Of a stretch of 64,000 nt of DNA, positions 37,922 through 49,185 are shown piece by piece. The position numbers and the translations under genes were made by a program. Where the stretch lies: positions 124,420 through 188,419 of the forward strand of contig PDHQ01000014.1 in NCBI GenBank assembly GCA_003339415.1, given 5' to 3'. The stretch comes from Ophiocordyceps camponoti-saundersi (nom. inval.). Lineage: Eukaryota; Ascomycota; Sordariomycetes; Hypocreales; Ophiocordycipitaceae. The notes beneath the pieces are model-generated. The model did no database searches. It was not told the DNA's origin and saw only the letters and a list, made by a program, of their open reading frames with translations. Every line of letters begins with the position of its first letter. Position 1 is the stretch's first letter.

Positions 37922-38980
37922 TTAGGCTGGCGAGCCATGGTCCCGTTCAATTATGTCTTGTCGTCCGAGAGGTCTAGTCCCGTCGTTGAGCACCATGGCC
38001 TCTCTATGCTGGCGCCGCAGACGTCTCTCCTCGGCAGAATGCTCTCTCGTGCGGCGGACCTGCGGGTCGGCTGGCTGCTCCCCCATCGCCGCCACGTCCT
38101 CCTCCATGACAAGGTCCGGAAGCTCCCGAATGCGGCGCCGAGATTGTGCCTTGTCGATCAAGGAAGCCTTCTCCAGAGCTCGCAAACCGCGCTTAGAGTG
38201 TTTGATGTTGCCCACGATGTGAACGATGCGGTTGGTCTTGTACTCCATGTACTCCTTAAATGTGCGGCGACGCTCCTTGTCATCGTCACCCCATTTCTGC
38301 TTGGTGAGCCAGCGCTCGACAAAGTTGGCCTTGATGAGCAGGCCCGCCCCGTATTTGTTGACGAAGTCGAGGATGAGCATGAGAGAATATCTCTCGGTCA
38401 TGTCGCGGAGATAGTACTCATCCCAGTGGCTGTTGCTCAGGTCTGGAGGCTCGCAGACCTCGAGGCTAAGTTCGAGGCATCGCATCATGGCCGACATGGC
38501 CTTTTCGTTGTTCAGCCTCGACAGTCCATCGAGACCTATCACCGTATCACGATCAGCCGGGAACCTCATCATCTCGCTTGGGTTGACGTCTTCACCCAGG
38601 GTGTGGCCCGTCAGCACCGCCAGGGCCCGCAGACACCGCAAGCGCTCTTCGTAGTCGGGTCGAGTGATGCCGTAGAGGAGATGCATTATCGTCTTCTGGT
38701 CGTTGACGGCTCTGTCGCAGATAATCTTAATAGCTACTTCTCTGATAGAGAAGCTGGGGTGATCGAGCATCTTCTCCAGAGTATCCAGTTTCAGCGCATC
38801 CTCGGTTTCTTGCGTAATGTATTGCGTCTTGGGCTCCGTCGGCGGCATCGCGTTTTGATCGCGGATGAAGGTGAGGGTCTGGTACATGCTGCCAACGATG
38901 CCAAAGGCGGCCAACCCGATGGAAAGGAGCATGACGCGCTCGTCGCGGGCCACGGCCCAGATGCTGTCTCTCCAAGTCAT
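37922..38980 (-). CDS. Membrane-anchored ARM-type helical repeat protein, unknown function
   Basis: A single exon encodes 352 residues from ATG 38980. A membrane segment (about 16-38, VMLLSIGLAAFGIVG) follows a short polar N terminus, then helical pairs resembling armadillo/HEAT repeats (for example LEKMLDHPSFSIREVAIKII and LRCLRALAVLTGHTL). The C terminus is very basic (RRTREHSAEERRLRRQHRE). I do not recognise a named family; it looks like a conserved filamentous-ascomycete protein, perhaps of mitochondria or ER given its short anchor. An in-frame ATG at 39097 would add 39 residues read from a GGGGAT hexanucleotide repeat (Pro-Ser repeats), so the shorter start is preferred. Confidence 0.75.
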   Translation of the reverse strand: MTWRDSIWAVARDERVMLLSIGLAAFGIVGSMYQTLTFIRDQNAMPPTEPKTQYITQETEDALKLDTLEKMLDHPSFSIREVAIKIICDRAVNDQKTIMHLLYGITRPDYEERLRCLRALAVLTGHTLGEDVNPSEMMRFPADRDTVIGLDGLSRLNNEKAMSAMMRCLELSLEVCEPPDLSNSHWDEYYLRDMTERYSLMLILDFVNKYGAGLLIKANFVERWLTKQKWGDDDKERRRTFKEYMEYKTNRIVHIVGNIKHSKRGLRALEKASLIDKAQSRRRIRELPDLVMEEDVAAMGEQPADPQVRRTREHSAEERRLRRQHREAMVLNDGTRPLGRQDIIERDHGSPA

Positions 38981-40456
38981 GGCGTGCCTACATGGAGGTG
39001 TACATATGTAGTCTGCAACGCAGGTTCGTGGTAGTGATGGGGATGGGGATGGGGATGGGGATGGGGATGGGAAAGGGAAGGGAAGGTTGATCGTCATTGA
39101 ATCGAGGAATCCGGCTGGTTCGATATTCCGATCCGTGTACAGTGTATATTTATCACTCCTTGCACTGTCTCCTCACACGGATGCGCGGCAAGACCAAATG
39201 CCACGCCCAGACAGGCCAGACCTGATGTGTCGTTCGTTGACGAGGGAGTAATGCAGCAGCAGCATCTCGCCATATGGTTCATCGCCATCGCATAGCCATG
39301 TGTCGCAGATGTGCCTATCCACCTACCTACCTATATAGGTAGATACTACATACATACCTAGATGATAGGTACAGAGCGGGGTAGGGCAAACCCAAGGACA
39401 AGTCTTTAGGTAGGCAGCGCAATATGGCATCATCATCATCATCATCATGGGCATCTTTGTGTCTGACGTTAAACCCCGTATGCATATATATCCATCAACA
39501 TATATGTATACCGCCTTCACGAGGGTTTTCGAAAAAAGGTCTCGCCGCCGCACTCTTTTCCCACCCGAAGGAGGTGCGGTTATGCGGCCACCTTGGACTT
39601 ATAAGGTCCAGACCGGCTACAAGAAAGACAAGGATCGAAGCGGCGACAAAATGCCGCAAAGGAAAGGAAGTCGATGTGAGTTTCTTGATTGGCAACCTCT
39701 GCCTCTTCTTCGTGGTTGTCGCGTCTCTTGTGTATGAAGATGGTAAGCAACTGCTGCGTTGCTGTTAAGACATGTTGCCTATCATGGCGCTCCCACTAAC
39801 TGCCATCATACGTTGATGCAAACATACATTCCCGCATACCAAGTAAGGTAACTACATCCAGGGTTACTTTCTGCGAGCTACAGACTCGTACATATTCCCA
39901 AATGCTATTCATGTACATACATATGGACGCGGTTATCGTATCTGAGATGACGTCGGCCGAGCTGGTGGATGCCCGTATCATCCGTCTACCACACACACTG
40001 ACCAGCACACATAGATACATACACACATAGCATACACCCAAGTTCATCAATGTCTATCCATCGAAGCAATAACGACCTTGTTAGTTTGCCTCGGTCGAAA
40101 ACGAACTTATCACCCGCTTGATCCTTGCTTGGCCTTTGTCTTCACACAGGTCACGTATGTATGTATATGCGGCGATGATGTTTGCCCATGCCACAGCTCG
40201 ATAATGTTCCCGAGCCAAATGTCGACACAATATGTAAGTATATTACAACCTCACGCCCTCTAGAAGCAGACGTATAGCTGAGATGCAGTATGTACTAATG
40301 AACCGAAAAAGAAGAAGACAGCAGAACTCTCTTCCGCCCATCGCTGCTGTTATAAGTAACGGCTTCGATGGCCAGCCGTCAGCTGAAGACAAGTCAGTCC
40401 AAGACAAGTCAGACATTACACTCCAGCGTTCGAAATCAGCTTCAAAAAGAAACACG
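38981..40456. other. Intergenic region with several microsatellites
   Basis: Holds the ARM-type gene's promoter, TACC/GGTA repeats (39318-39345), a CAT repeat (about 39428-39449) and CATA-rich stretches near 39905 and 40015. A TATA-like TTATAAGTA near 40350 lies about 105 bases before the small secreted gene. No other gene is supported. Confidence 0.45.
39036..39071. repeat. GGGGAT hexanucleotide microsatellite
   Basis: Six or so head-to-tail copies of GATGGG lie just upstream of the ARM-type gene's start, where its 5' leader or promoter would be. On the coding strand the unit is CCCATC/CCATCC, and translated it gives Pro-Ser periodicity. Confidence 0.85.
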
Positions 40457-40687
40457 ATGAAATCCTCGGCTGCTCTCGTCATTCTCGTCACCACCCTCTT
40501 CGGACGAGGAGCGACAGGGCTTAAACTGAGCACCGACTACTGTCTTGTAAAACATGGCTCCGGGCCCAATAACTTTCAACGCGTTTACCTTCGAAACAAG
40601 CCATGTATTCTGGATGGAGAGTGTCTCTCTGGGAAGTGCAAGGCTGAAGCGTCGCTTTCGGGGACTATCCGAGGATTCTGTGCGTAG
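40457..40687 (+). CDS. Small Cys-containing secreted peptide
   Basis: One uninterrupted exon of 76 codons. Residues 1-21 form a signal peptide (core AALVILVTTLF, cleavage near ATG-LK). The mature peptide of about 55 residues has five cysteines, four in or near CILDGECLSGKC, and ends GFCA. The C-x5-C-x4-C spacing is reminiscent of disulfide-rich fungal effectors and defence peptides, but an odd cysteine number is unusual; one may pair between molecules or the model may be incomplete. No family is recognised. It stands alone in a 3-kb gene-poor region. Confidence 0.6.
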   Translation: MKSSAALVILVTTLFGRGATGLKLSTDYCLVKHGSGPNNFQRVYLRNKPCILDGECLSGKCKAEASLSGTIRGFCA

Positions 40688-42357
40688 ATGGCTTGGATTG
40701 CTACGGATGGAGTGCGGTCTTGTCATACGCAATGGGCGTTTAAAATGTTCAAAGTGTCGTCGAGGCTAGCGAATGGACGGGAAGCGCCGCTCTTTTAACG
40801 GGGAAGAATAGGTTCCTAGACAATGATACTGGTCGAATGCCTGCATAGTCAATGATAAGGAAAAGTTTTTTCTATATCATGACCCTCTTCTTCAGGGTTG
40901 AAGAGGACGTTAAGCCTTGAGCTACCTCTCGAAGCATATTCGCCAACGTCCTGTCGGTTCACGAAGGCGAGACCAGATTTGAATAGGCAGTAAGACAAGT
41001 TACCATCCGTCCGCTTTCGTCTGTAACTTTCTTTTAGTTATCGAAGTCAAGTTGCTTACTGGGTTAAGGATAGAGTGAAGGAGTGGGAATCCGATGGCTG
41101 GAGACGGTTCTTTTGGGTCGATGGAATAGGATTGATAAAAATAGACAGCATTTCTTACGTACATATGACTGTATATCGACAACTGCGGGCTGGTTGCTCC
41201 CAAAAGGGAGAGGCCATCACGAAGCCGTCGGTGGAGAGGAAGGAAGGTGGATTAAAAATGTCTCATCCCCTATTGCTAAAGAGAAGGGAAGGGCGAAAGT
41301 AGGTTCTTTCTAATTATAGAATTCCGATGAGAAAACCTAGATAGGTAGATAGGATGTCTGAAACTCAGTTCCTGCCCAGGCCGAGCCAAGCAGTGAGGGA
41401 TGGAGAGAGTGGCCACGTGAGATGGGTATTCCATTGTATATCCATCAACCGAGGCTTTCCGGCTCGGTAAAGAGTTGAGCCTCATATGTATGCTTTCTGG
41501 AGTAGCCCGTTGTATATACATATGGAGAAAAACACTAAACTGACGTCTACTCTGTTGGAGAGTTTTCGTTACCTGCTCGCAGTAAGGGTTGTTTAGCTTG
41601 TTAGAGATCTTACTTGATTAGACACACTGATCAACTGATGATGACATACATACATAGCACTGAGCATCTTGCATCAGGATTCTTCCAAAAGTTTAGTGAT
41701 CATGTCCTAGACTCCAGACCTGTAACTATGCATGTATGTTCGCCACCAAAGCACGCAAAGGCCAAATCGTCTCAGCCATGTTTCACCCTATAAAGCAAGA
41801 ATTCCTACAAGGGGAACGATGGTATGTAGCCTTTACCAGCCATGCCTCAAAAAAGGAACATGTCCTGCCTTTTTTTCCCCCTGAATTCGGATTCTCATAC
41901 ATACATATTGTAGAGACATGCGTGCGAGCGTGCTTCGTGGCTCACGAGAGAGATGCTGGTTAAGAAACAAGAAAGTCTCTCACAGTGCCGAAACAATGCC
42001 GGAGTGGACGGTAAGCCGTGACTCCGCTTTCTCCGGATGGCCATACATACATATAAGCCGGGGTTGCCCTTCACAGCGTAGTAGCATGTGTAATAGGTAT
42101 AGAGCCTGTAGGTAGGTATGTATGTTAGTCAATAGTAGGCTTATAGGTGGGTAGGACTATAGTTAGAGAGAGAGAGAGATCAGGTAAGAAAATCGGCCAT
42201 CAGACAAACCTCCGGCTTAAAAGCCCCGCTCGAAGAAAGCAAGCACCTCCCGTCTCGGCATCTTGGGGGGAAAAACAGCAGAGGAGAGAGGAGAAGCATC
42301 TTTTCCATACAGGCAATACATACAGATCAAGTCGAACAGCGAAGAAGAACATACACC
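40688..42357. other. Gene-poor intergenic region upstream of the GMC gene
   Basis: No gene is supported. CATA/TACA repeats occur near 41646, 41900 and 42046, and GTAGGTAGGTATGTATG near 42108. A short AG repeat (42165-42179) lies about 180 bases before the GMC start. Small open frames here have no recognisable motif or signal peptide. Confidence 0.45.
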
Positions 42358-44448
42358 ATGGCTCCCTCGGCTACTACCATCACCCCCTCAGACGGTCCAT
42401 CAGACAACAAGCCGGTGGAATCATCCTACGACTTCATCGTCTGCGGGTAAAAAGTCCCCCCCAACTCCGATCCCCTCGCTGGAAATCCACAAGCAAGGCT
42501 GATGAAGAAACATCGTTCCAGAGGAGGCACCTCAGGCTGTGTCGTCGCCGCTCGTCTCGCCGAAAACCCAGAGACGACGATCCTAGTCATCGAAGCCGGC
42601 GCCGACCAAAAGGACATGGAAAACGTACACATGGCCGGAGGGTGAGTCTTCTTTCCATCATATCCCGCGCATGTCCATCTTCTCACGATGCTGTTAGTTT
42701 GGCACACTTGGCCGGAAAGGACACAGACTGGAATATCCTTTCCGAACCAGGCTCTGGCATCAACGGGAGACGCGTTAACCTCACTAGGGGCAAGTTCCTC
42801 GGCGGCTGCTCTAGTTTAAACGGCACCTTGTGCATTCGCGGCAACAAGCAGGATTACGATGACTGGGAAACGCCCGGCTGGAGTGGCGAGGACATGTTTC
42901 GATACATGAAAAAGGCAAGTCTTGATCCCATCATCTCGAAATCCATCTCCCCTGTTCTCACCGCTGACGAGAGAGCTTAGGCGGAAAACTTCACCACCAA
43001 GGATTGGTTCCAGCCATCCAATGATGCTCACGGCTATAAAGGCCACCTACGCACCGAGCCATCTCCCGTTGTTCCCATCACGGAACTCCTAACAAAGTCA
43101 TTGGAGTCCAAAGGCCTACCCGCAGATCATGATCTTGTCTCGCATGGCGATAACCCCAACGGATGGGGTTACGTCACGATGAGCGTCAGCAACGGAATCC
43201 GCACCACCGGCGCAGACTTCATCACCAAGAAGAATCGGCGCGATAACATCACCGTAGTCACTAACGCTTACGTCGACAAGGTCCTGATGGAGAAGCAGGA
43301 TGATGGTTTCAAGGCCGTCGGCGCCAGAGTCGTCTTGCGGAACGGATCGACCCTTGACTTCGAGGCCAAGAAAGAGGTCATCGTCAGCGGCGGATCATAC
43401 TGCAGCCCTACTATTCTCAACCGTTCGGGCATAGGCGCCAAAGAAGAGCTCGAGAAGCACGACATCAGCACACTTGTCGACCTTCCGGGCGTGGGGAAGA
43501 ACCTCATGGACCACCCGGTATGCATCACCAGATGGCCCCCGCGAACAACAACGTAAACTGATTCCGCACAGATCGTCTTCCTCATGTACGAGACGGAAAA
43601 GCCAGGTCTGACCCGCGACGAAAACCTCTACCACGCCGGCGAGTACGAAAAGACCCTGAAGCTCTGGCGAGACGAGAAAAAGGGCGCTCTATCCAGCGTC
43701 CCATGGGGCGTCATCGCCTTTACCCGGCTAGACTCTCGTCTGTCAGACTCCAAGGCCTGGACCTCGGCACCCCGCGAACCGGACCGCGATCCCATGGGCC
43801 TCACGCTGAAACAGCCCAACGTGGAGATCATGACGACGGAGTGCTTGCTGAAGCCCGGACCCGTCGATCTACCGCTTGTCGATGGCCGCCACATCTTCGG
43901 CTGTCTCCCTGAGCTTTTCGCCGCGCGATCTCGTGGAACCGTCAGCTTGAAGAGCGCGGATCCCAAGGCTCTCCCCGTCGTTGATTGCGGTTATCTTACT
44001 GACGAGCTGGACTTGGACGTTCTTGCCGAGGCGTGTCGCTTTGCCAATGAGATCGTTATGACGGGAGATGGAACTAAGGATCTTGTCAAGGGCTCGTGGC
44101 CGCCGGGGGAAAACCATCATGAGCTGTCGACGAGGGAAGAGTGGATTGCGTACATCAAGGACCATGCAACAACATGTAGGTTGTCCGATTTGGTGCTGAC
44201 TTTGATTTTCAAGACTGACTTGTTTCTCTTCCTACGCAGGCTATCACCCATCAGGGACTTGCGCCATGGGCGAGGCGTCGGACCCCATGGCGGTCGTGGA
44301 TGAGAAGCTAAAGGTGAAGGGAGTCCAAGGCCTTCGAGTCGTCGATTGTAGCATCATGCCAAAGCTACCCTGTGCACATACCCAGATGCCGGCCTATGGC
44401 ATCGGCGAGAAGGCCGCGGACCTGATCAAGGCTGATTGGGGGATGTGA
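42358..44448 (+). CDS. GMC-family FAD-dependent oxidoreductase
   Basis: Six exons (42358-42446, 42522-42641, 42698-42914, 42981-43517, 43572-44175, 44240-44448) join to 591 residues. The FAD-binding fold is formed across intron one: CG-GGTSGCVVAARLAE (about 29-44), ending LVIEAG. GMC signature one is GKFLGGCSSLNGTLCIRG (about 116-133), and the second signature lies around SGGSYCSPTILNRSGIG. The catalytic His is in CYHPSGTCAMG (about 523-533) and the second His in PCAHTQMPAYGIGEKAADL. No signal peptide is seen, so it is probably cytosolic or peroxisomal. The family oxidises alcohols, sugars, choline or aryl alcohols; the substrate cannot be told. Intron three has a GC donor (GCAAGT). No biosynthetic partner genes adjoin it. 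Confidence 0.9.
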
Positions 44449-44864
44449 TGAAGGGGGAGAGTGAGAGCCCTGGTTGCGTGTATGATCCAGAATTGCGTAC
44501 ATGCATACATGGTTCAGTATCAAGTCGAATCGGACCGTTCACGATGTAAAGATTCAACGCGTCTAGCTGATGGGATGAGAACTGGATGAACGGAACTGGG
44601 ACGACATGTGCGTTGGTAAAGTGATCTTGTCATTGAGCCGTAGTCATTGAACGGTGGCAGCCAGCGATTTCCTCGACACAGTAATGCGCGTACCTCTTTA
44701 TACTCACTGCCATCGTGTTCCCCTGCCGAGATTGGGCAAAGCAAAGCTACCATAGCGGGATCGGGCCTCGGACCCGAGTGGATCCATGTCGCTCCGGTGG
44801 CCTCCGGAACGCGGCAATTCGATCCTCATACCCACTGACCACCGTCATAGACGAATATGTAAGA
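44449..44864. other. Convergent intergenic region GMC/NLR
   Basis: About 415 bases of 3' flank for both neighbours. Nothing further is seen. Confidence 0.5.
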
Positions 44865-47800
44865 TTATGTGTTCCACACCTCAGTAGCCCCAGCTCGCTC
44901 CAGCAACTCGACAATTTTGAAATGACCACCATCGCGAGCTGCCTGAAGAGCAGAAGAACCTCCGTGCTTGGCCGGCTCAGCATTAACGTCGGCTCCCTTG
45001 GCAAGTAACCGTTCAACGACTTCCAGATGCCCACCCCAGCAAGCCGCCTGAAGAGCAGTTAAGCCTGATGATGGAGTAGGCTTTGTATTAACATCTGCTC
45101 CGTCGGCAAGCAACCGTTCAACGACTTCCAGATGCCCACCCCAACAAGCCGCCTGGAGGGCGGTTCGGCCTCCTCTTCTAGAAGCCTCAGCATTAACTTT
45201 AGCTCCCTCGGCAAGGAGCCGCTCGATTATCGCTAGGTGACCGCCTTCGGAAGCCGCCTGAAGGGCGGTTCGGCCCTCGTCAAAAGCGGGCTCATCATTG
45301 ACTTTGGCTCCCTCGGCAAGGAGTCGCTCGATTATCGCTAGGTGACCGCCTTCGGAAGCCGCCTGAAGGGCGGTTCGGCCCTCATCATCAGCAGGCTCAT
45401 CACGAACGTTAGCTCCGTTGGCGAGGAGCCACTCGACTATCCCTAGGTGACCGCCTTCGGAAGCCGCCTGAAGGGCGGTTCGGCCATCCATTCGAGCAGG
45501 TAAAGCATTAATGTTAGCTCCCGCGGCAAGAAGCAGCTCGGCTATCTCAAGGTCGCCGTATCTAGAAGCTCTTTGCAGTGACCTGTTTAAAAATTGGGTA
45601 GAGATCTTTCTTCGCAGAAGCATGGTTATCAGCCACGCGTCGCCTTGTGCCCAACCTTCGAAAAGTAATTCTTCTAGGCGGTTGTCTGAGACTTTCCCTT
45701 GCAGAAAAATAGACATCAATCTCGCGTCGCCTTTAATCAAGGCCGAAGAGTTTTCGTTCTCGGGTACGTTCCCACAACTTTGAATGAAGTCTGCAAGAGC
45801 GTAGTGCCGTGTGTGACAGGCCCAACGAAATATCTGCGACTGGTTTGAATGGAAATCAAACCCTGGCCAGGACAATCGGGCAAGAGCATGACCATTGACT
45901 ACCATGTGCTTCCATAATTTCCACGTGGCCGACCTCACCGTCTGGAAGCCAGCTGTATGGTCGATCCAGTACGTTGCTGCATAGTTCAAGAATGGATGAC
46001 CCATTTGTAGCTGGGTCATCGTTTCAACGGTGTCGGCTCTCTTGAAAGTAGCAAAAGTGTCAGTCGTCTGAAATATTTCGCTATTGCTGTTCCGCTTTGA
46101 GCTGAGGGCCATGAGAAAGCGCCCAGAAGCCGCCATTTTCCCTCGACGCTTGAGGGCAATACGCGCGATAGCTTGCGGCGCTGGAAAATTAACCGACTGC
46201 TGTTGTGTCTGACTCTGAGCTAGGGTCGTTTTGAAGTCGTTGAAGTGGAGATAAGTGACGCATATCTCGCCAGCGCGGTGATCTGCATCCTCGATATTGA
46301 TTCCAAAATCCGCCAAATCGGACATTGGTTCTTCGTTGCAGAGGAAATCGTAGATGGTGCGGTGTGCAAAGTGCACGGTCTTATTCTCTTCATCAACGTG
46401 CAAAAGGTTTTCACACCATGTGACAATGTTTTCGATTCCTTGGACCATAGTTTCTGGCCTCGAATATGGCTGTTCAATCTCTGTGGATATAGCTTGACGG
46501 AGTTCCTCGAGTGTCATGTTCCGCTTCGCTACAGCGACCCAGGGTAGTATCCTTCGCGCAATCTTGTCATTTCGCCGTGAGACTATTCGCGAGAGCACTC
46601 GCTTGAAGGTTTCTTCCAAGTCCTTCGGGAGGTCGCCTAGTGCTTTCCGGATATCGTCTTCACAGTTGTAGCTGCAAAGATCATCTATTAGATATGACAC
46701 CCAGAGGATCCTTGATGTTGTTAGCAAACGCAAGTGAATCAGTGCTGAGAGACTCACATTCCGTCAGCATGATGAGCCAAAGTGTGTTTCAGCTCTTCAA
46801 ATAGGCTGCTTTCAATGCAAAGCTCCTGTGTTTGTCTTCGTTCAAGAAGAGCTGCCTCAACGTAGACGCTCATATCTGGTCTTGCCTCAACCGACTCCGT
46901 TGATATCTGCTCAGTCACCGGGAATTTTTGTCTCAGTTCCACAGATAGACTCTCTCGACCGGCTAGAAAAATCTTGAGTTTTGAAGTCGTGTTGCTAATC
47001 GATGATAAGGCGTCGAGAAGATGGTGTCGCTCTAAGGGTTCACACTCGTCTAAGGCGTCGATGAAGAGGTAAAACGTCTGTGATAAGGCGATTCTTTGCC
47101 GCAGGAGGTCAGCCAAGTCTTTAAGACTAGGATACAGCATCGAATCCAATTTCCTGAGACCGGCCTCCATTTTCTCAGAGATTGTCACTGGATCTAGAGA
47201 TTGTCGAATCACGGATCGAAAGACGGTTTCCGCCTTGAGTGACTCAGGATCATCGTAGCGGATGAAGAAGAAGGCCACAGTTTCATCATCATCTAAACAT
47301 CTCTTGGCGAAAACATTTTCGATGGCACTCGCGCTATGAATCGGATGTAAGTGTTATGTGGTTGTCAACTTGTCCGTTAGTGGGTTCACTAACGCGAGAA
47401 TCGTCTTTCCTGACCCGACTTCTAGTGCATCAGCAAAGCTCAACAGAAAATGACGAAGAGGAACCTACTCTTTCCGGAACACCAGAGTAGGGATGAGCTG
47501 CTTGCGCTTATCCATCGATTGAACTGCGGAGTAAGTAATATCCACTCTCCTGTGTTGCAGAGTCGCTTCTTGCGAGCTTCCCTAAACGGACTGAGATGAT
47601 CATGCGAAGACAGTTTCTCCAAAAGCAGTAGCCTTTGCTTTCCTGAGATCAGATAGTGAGTAATAGCAAAACAGCAGAATCAGCAAAACCTACTGGCGCG
47701 GCGCTGGTCTCGCTGTAGCTGCTCCTGTCTGATGTTGTCGATACCGTCGTTGGCTTTGGACATGAAGCCATTCAAGGTCAATCGCGACTTAGACGCTGCC

Positions 47801-48598
47801 TCTCTTTCTTTCTTCTGGAGTTCCTGATCTTGGCGGTCGGCTTGTGCCTTGGCAAGGGCCACTTCCGCTTTTACCTCCTTGCCGCAGCCTTGGATAGCAT
47901 CAGCGTCAGATTGAAATTCCATTTCAAAAGACTGCCAGAGACTGTTGACGATTTGCCTTTGCCCTTAATCGAGATCAGTCAAAGCACGCTTCTTACTGGA
48001 GGTTAAGCCTGGAATGACAAACAAGGCCGGTGTATTACTTCCACTGCATGCTTGCAGCAGCGCACAATCGCAGCATGGAAATCGCAAAGTGCCTTTTGAA
48101 GTCTGGGCGAGTTGGGATACAGAGCGTGATACGCGGCAAATCGTGGATAGTGGTCTCTCAAGCTCGTGAATAAATTGGAAAGGGGTTCAAAGTAGGACGT
48201 GGCGTTGACAGCAATCTCCCCCTTGCCGTTAGCTGGCGACAAGAAATGATACAGAGCACCACACCTACTAGCATGGTAAGTTTAACGCTTCCCCAGACAA
48301 GAGCGGCGATTTCCGGGCGAGCCGAGACGAAGGTATCGACCACGGCGGAAAACTCTCTCACGGATTCAAGAACTCCATGCATCCGGCTAGCGATGCTGCG
48401 GCCTCTTCTGGACCGATTGGACTCGTCCAGCTTAGCCGTAAAGATGAGGACGGCATTTGCATCGGGAACAGACTTGATTCTCTGGAGTTCTGCATGTTGA
48501 TCTTTCGTCAGTATGCTCTGAAAGTCTCGCACAGCGTCTCGTACGGCCTCTTCAGGGGGTCCCAGCCCTCGAGGCGAGGACGATGGTGCCAAAGCCAT
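44865..48598 (-). CDS. NLR-type NACHT-ankyrin STAND protein
   Basis: Seven minus-strand exons (48598-48269, 48215-48023, 47963-47694, 47642-47469, 47421-47394, 47333-46758, 46710-44865) give 1138 residues. The N-terminal helical domain (about 1-270) has VWGSVKLTML and LYPNSPRLQKALCDF, as in the DUF7708-like N termini of fungal STAND proteins. Then LLWCSGKKVGSGKTILA (P-loop, about 314-330), Walker B-like FYLFIDALDEC, and ILWVSYLIDDLC end the NACHT core; a winged-helix-like region (AVAKRNMTLEELRQAI) follows. Six 35-residue ankyrin units make up the C terminus. Such proteins sense non-self or stress in fungi and can trigger heterokaryon incompatibility. No HET, PNPase or lipase effector domain is visible. 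All junctions are hand-made; five introns are 47-60 nt with recognisable branch sites. The start could lie further upstream in frame. Confidence 0.85.
44875..45520 (-). repeat. Array of six ankyrin units, two nearly identical
   Basis: The 105-base units each encode GRTALQAA...GGHL..ERLLA.GA.VN. Units two and three share GRTALQAASEGGHLAIIER and the next ten residues, and the DNA of these units is almost the same. Units four and five share TALQAACWGGHLEVVERLL. The last unit is truncated at EVWNT. Such internal homogeneity is a known hallmark of rapidly diversifying fungal NLR sensor repeats. Confidence 0.9.
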
Positions 48599-49185
48599 AT
48601 CGATAGAAACTAGGCTCTCATGCCGAAGGCTTTCCAACTTGTCAGGGCGGGGTAACGCTGGATTATACCCGTTGGGCACTTCAGCCCCCAGGCCAAGAGG
48701 CGGCGCTCGACAGGGATGGTCTGAGGCGAAGCGTCCGCCTGAAGTAAGCGGCGCTGCGCTCAGCCGCACCCATCCTTGGGTAAATGCATACGATATCGCA
48801 ATAGAAGAGAAGGATATCTCAAGCTCAATAGGTACCTAGGTAGGTAAGTCTGCATCATGGCTCTCGTACAGTCGCTCTCGCAGTGACTGGCTGCTGAGGC
48901 GATCGTGGCGGTGGCAGTGGCAGCAGCACAGCCATGAGCAGGGCGAAGGCGGCGGAACGATCGCGTGTACGTCCGTAGTCGTAAACTATACGAATACGCA
49001 GCAATCGATACGAATTATTTTTGCCGTATCCCACCGCCTATTTAAATGCTTAGCACTCTGCGGGGCGGTGCATTTTCATGAGATTATCGATAACGGAAAA
49101 AAAAATCATCATCGACTCACTTATCTACGTATCGCCGCATGACGGTCGACAAGTCGTACTCGATAGGGGCGTCGCTGCGGTCACT
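48599..49185. promoter_or_regulatory. Divergent promoter NLR/NOP14
   Basis: The 587 bases between the two start codons hold GGTACCTAGGTAGGTAAG near 48830, a GCAGTGGCAGCAGCA stretch near 48913 and an A+T-richer part (48965-49100) nearest NOP14. No TATA box is convincing. The NLR protein might begin further upstream inside this region. Confidence 0.4.

Noticed and set aside
38981..39097. N-terminal extension of the ARM-type protein from ATG 39097
   Set aside because: It would be read from the GGGGAT microsatellite as Pro-Ser repeats ahead of a membrane anchor; the shorter start is simpler.
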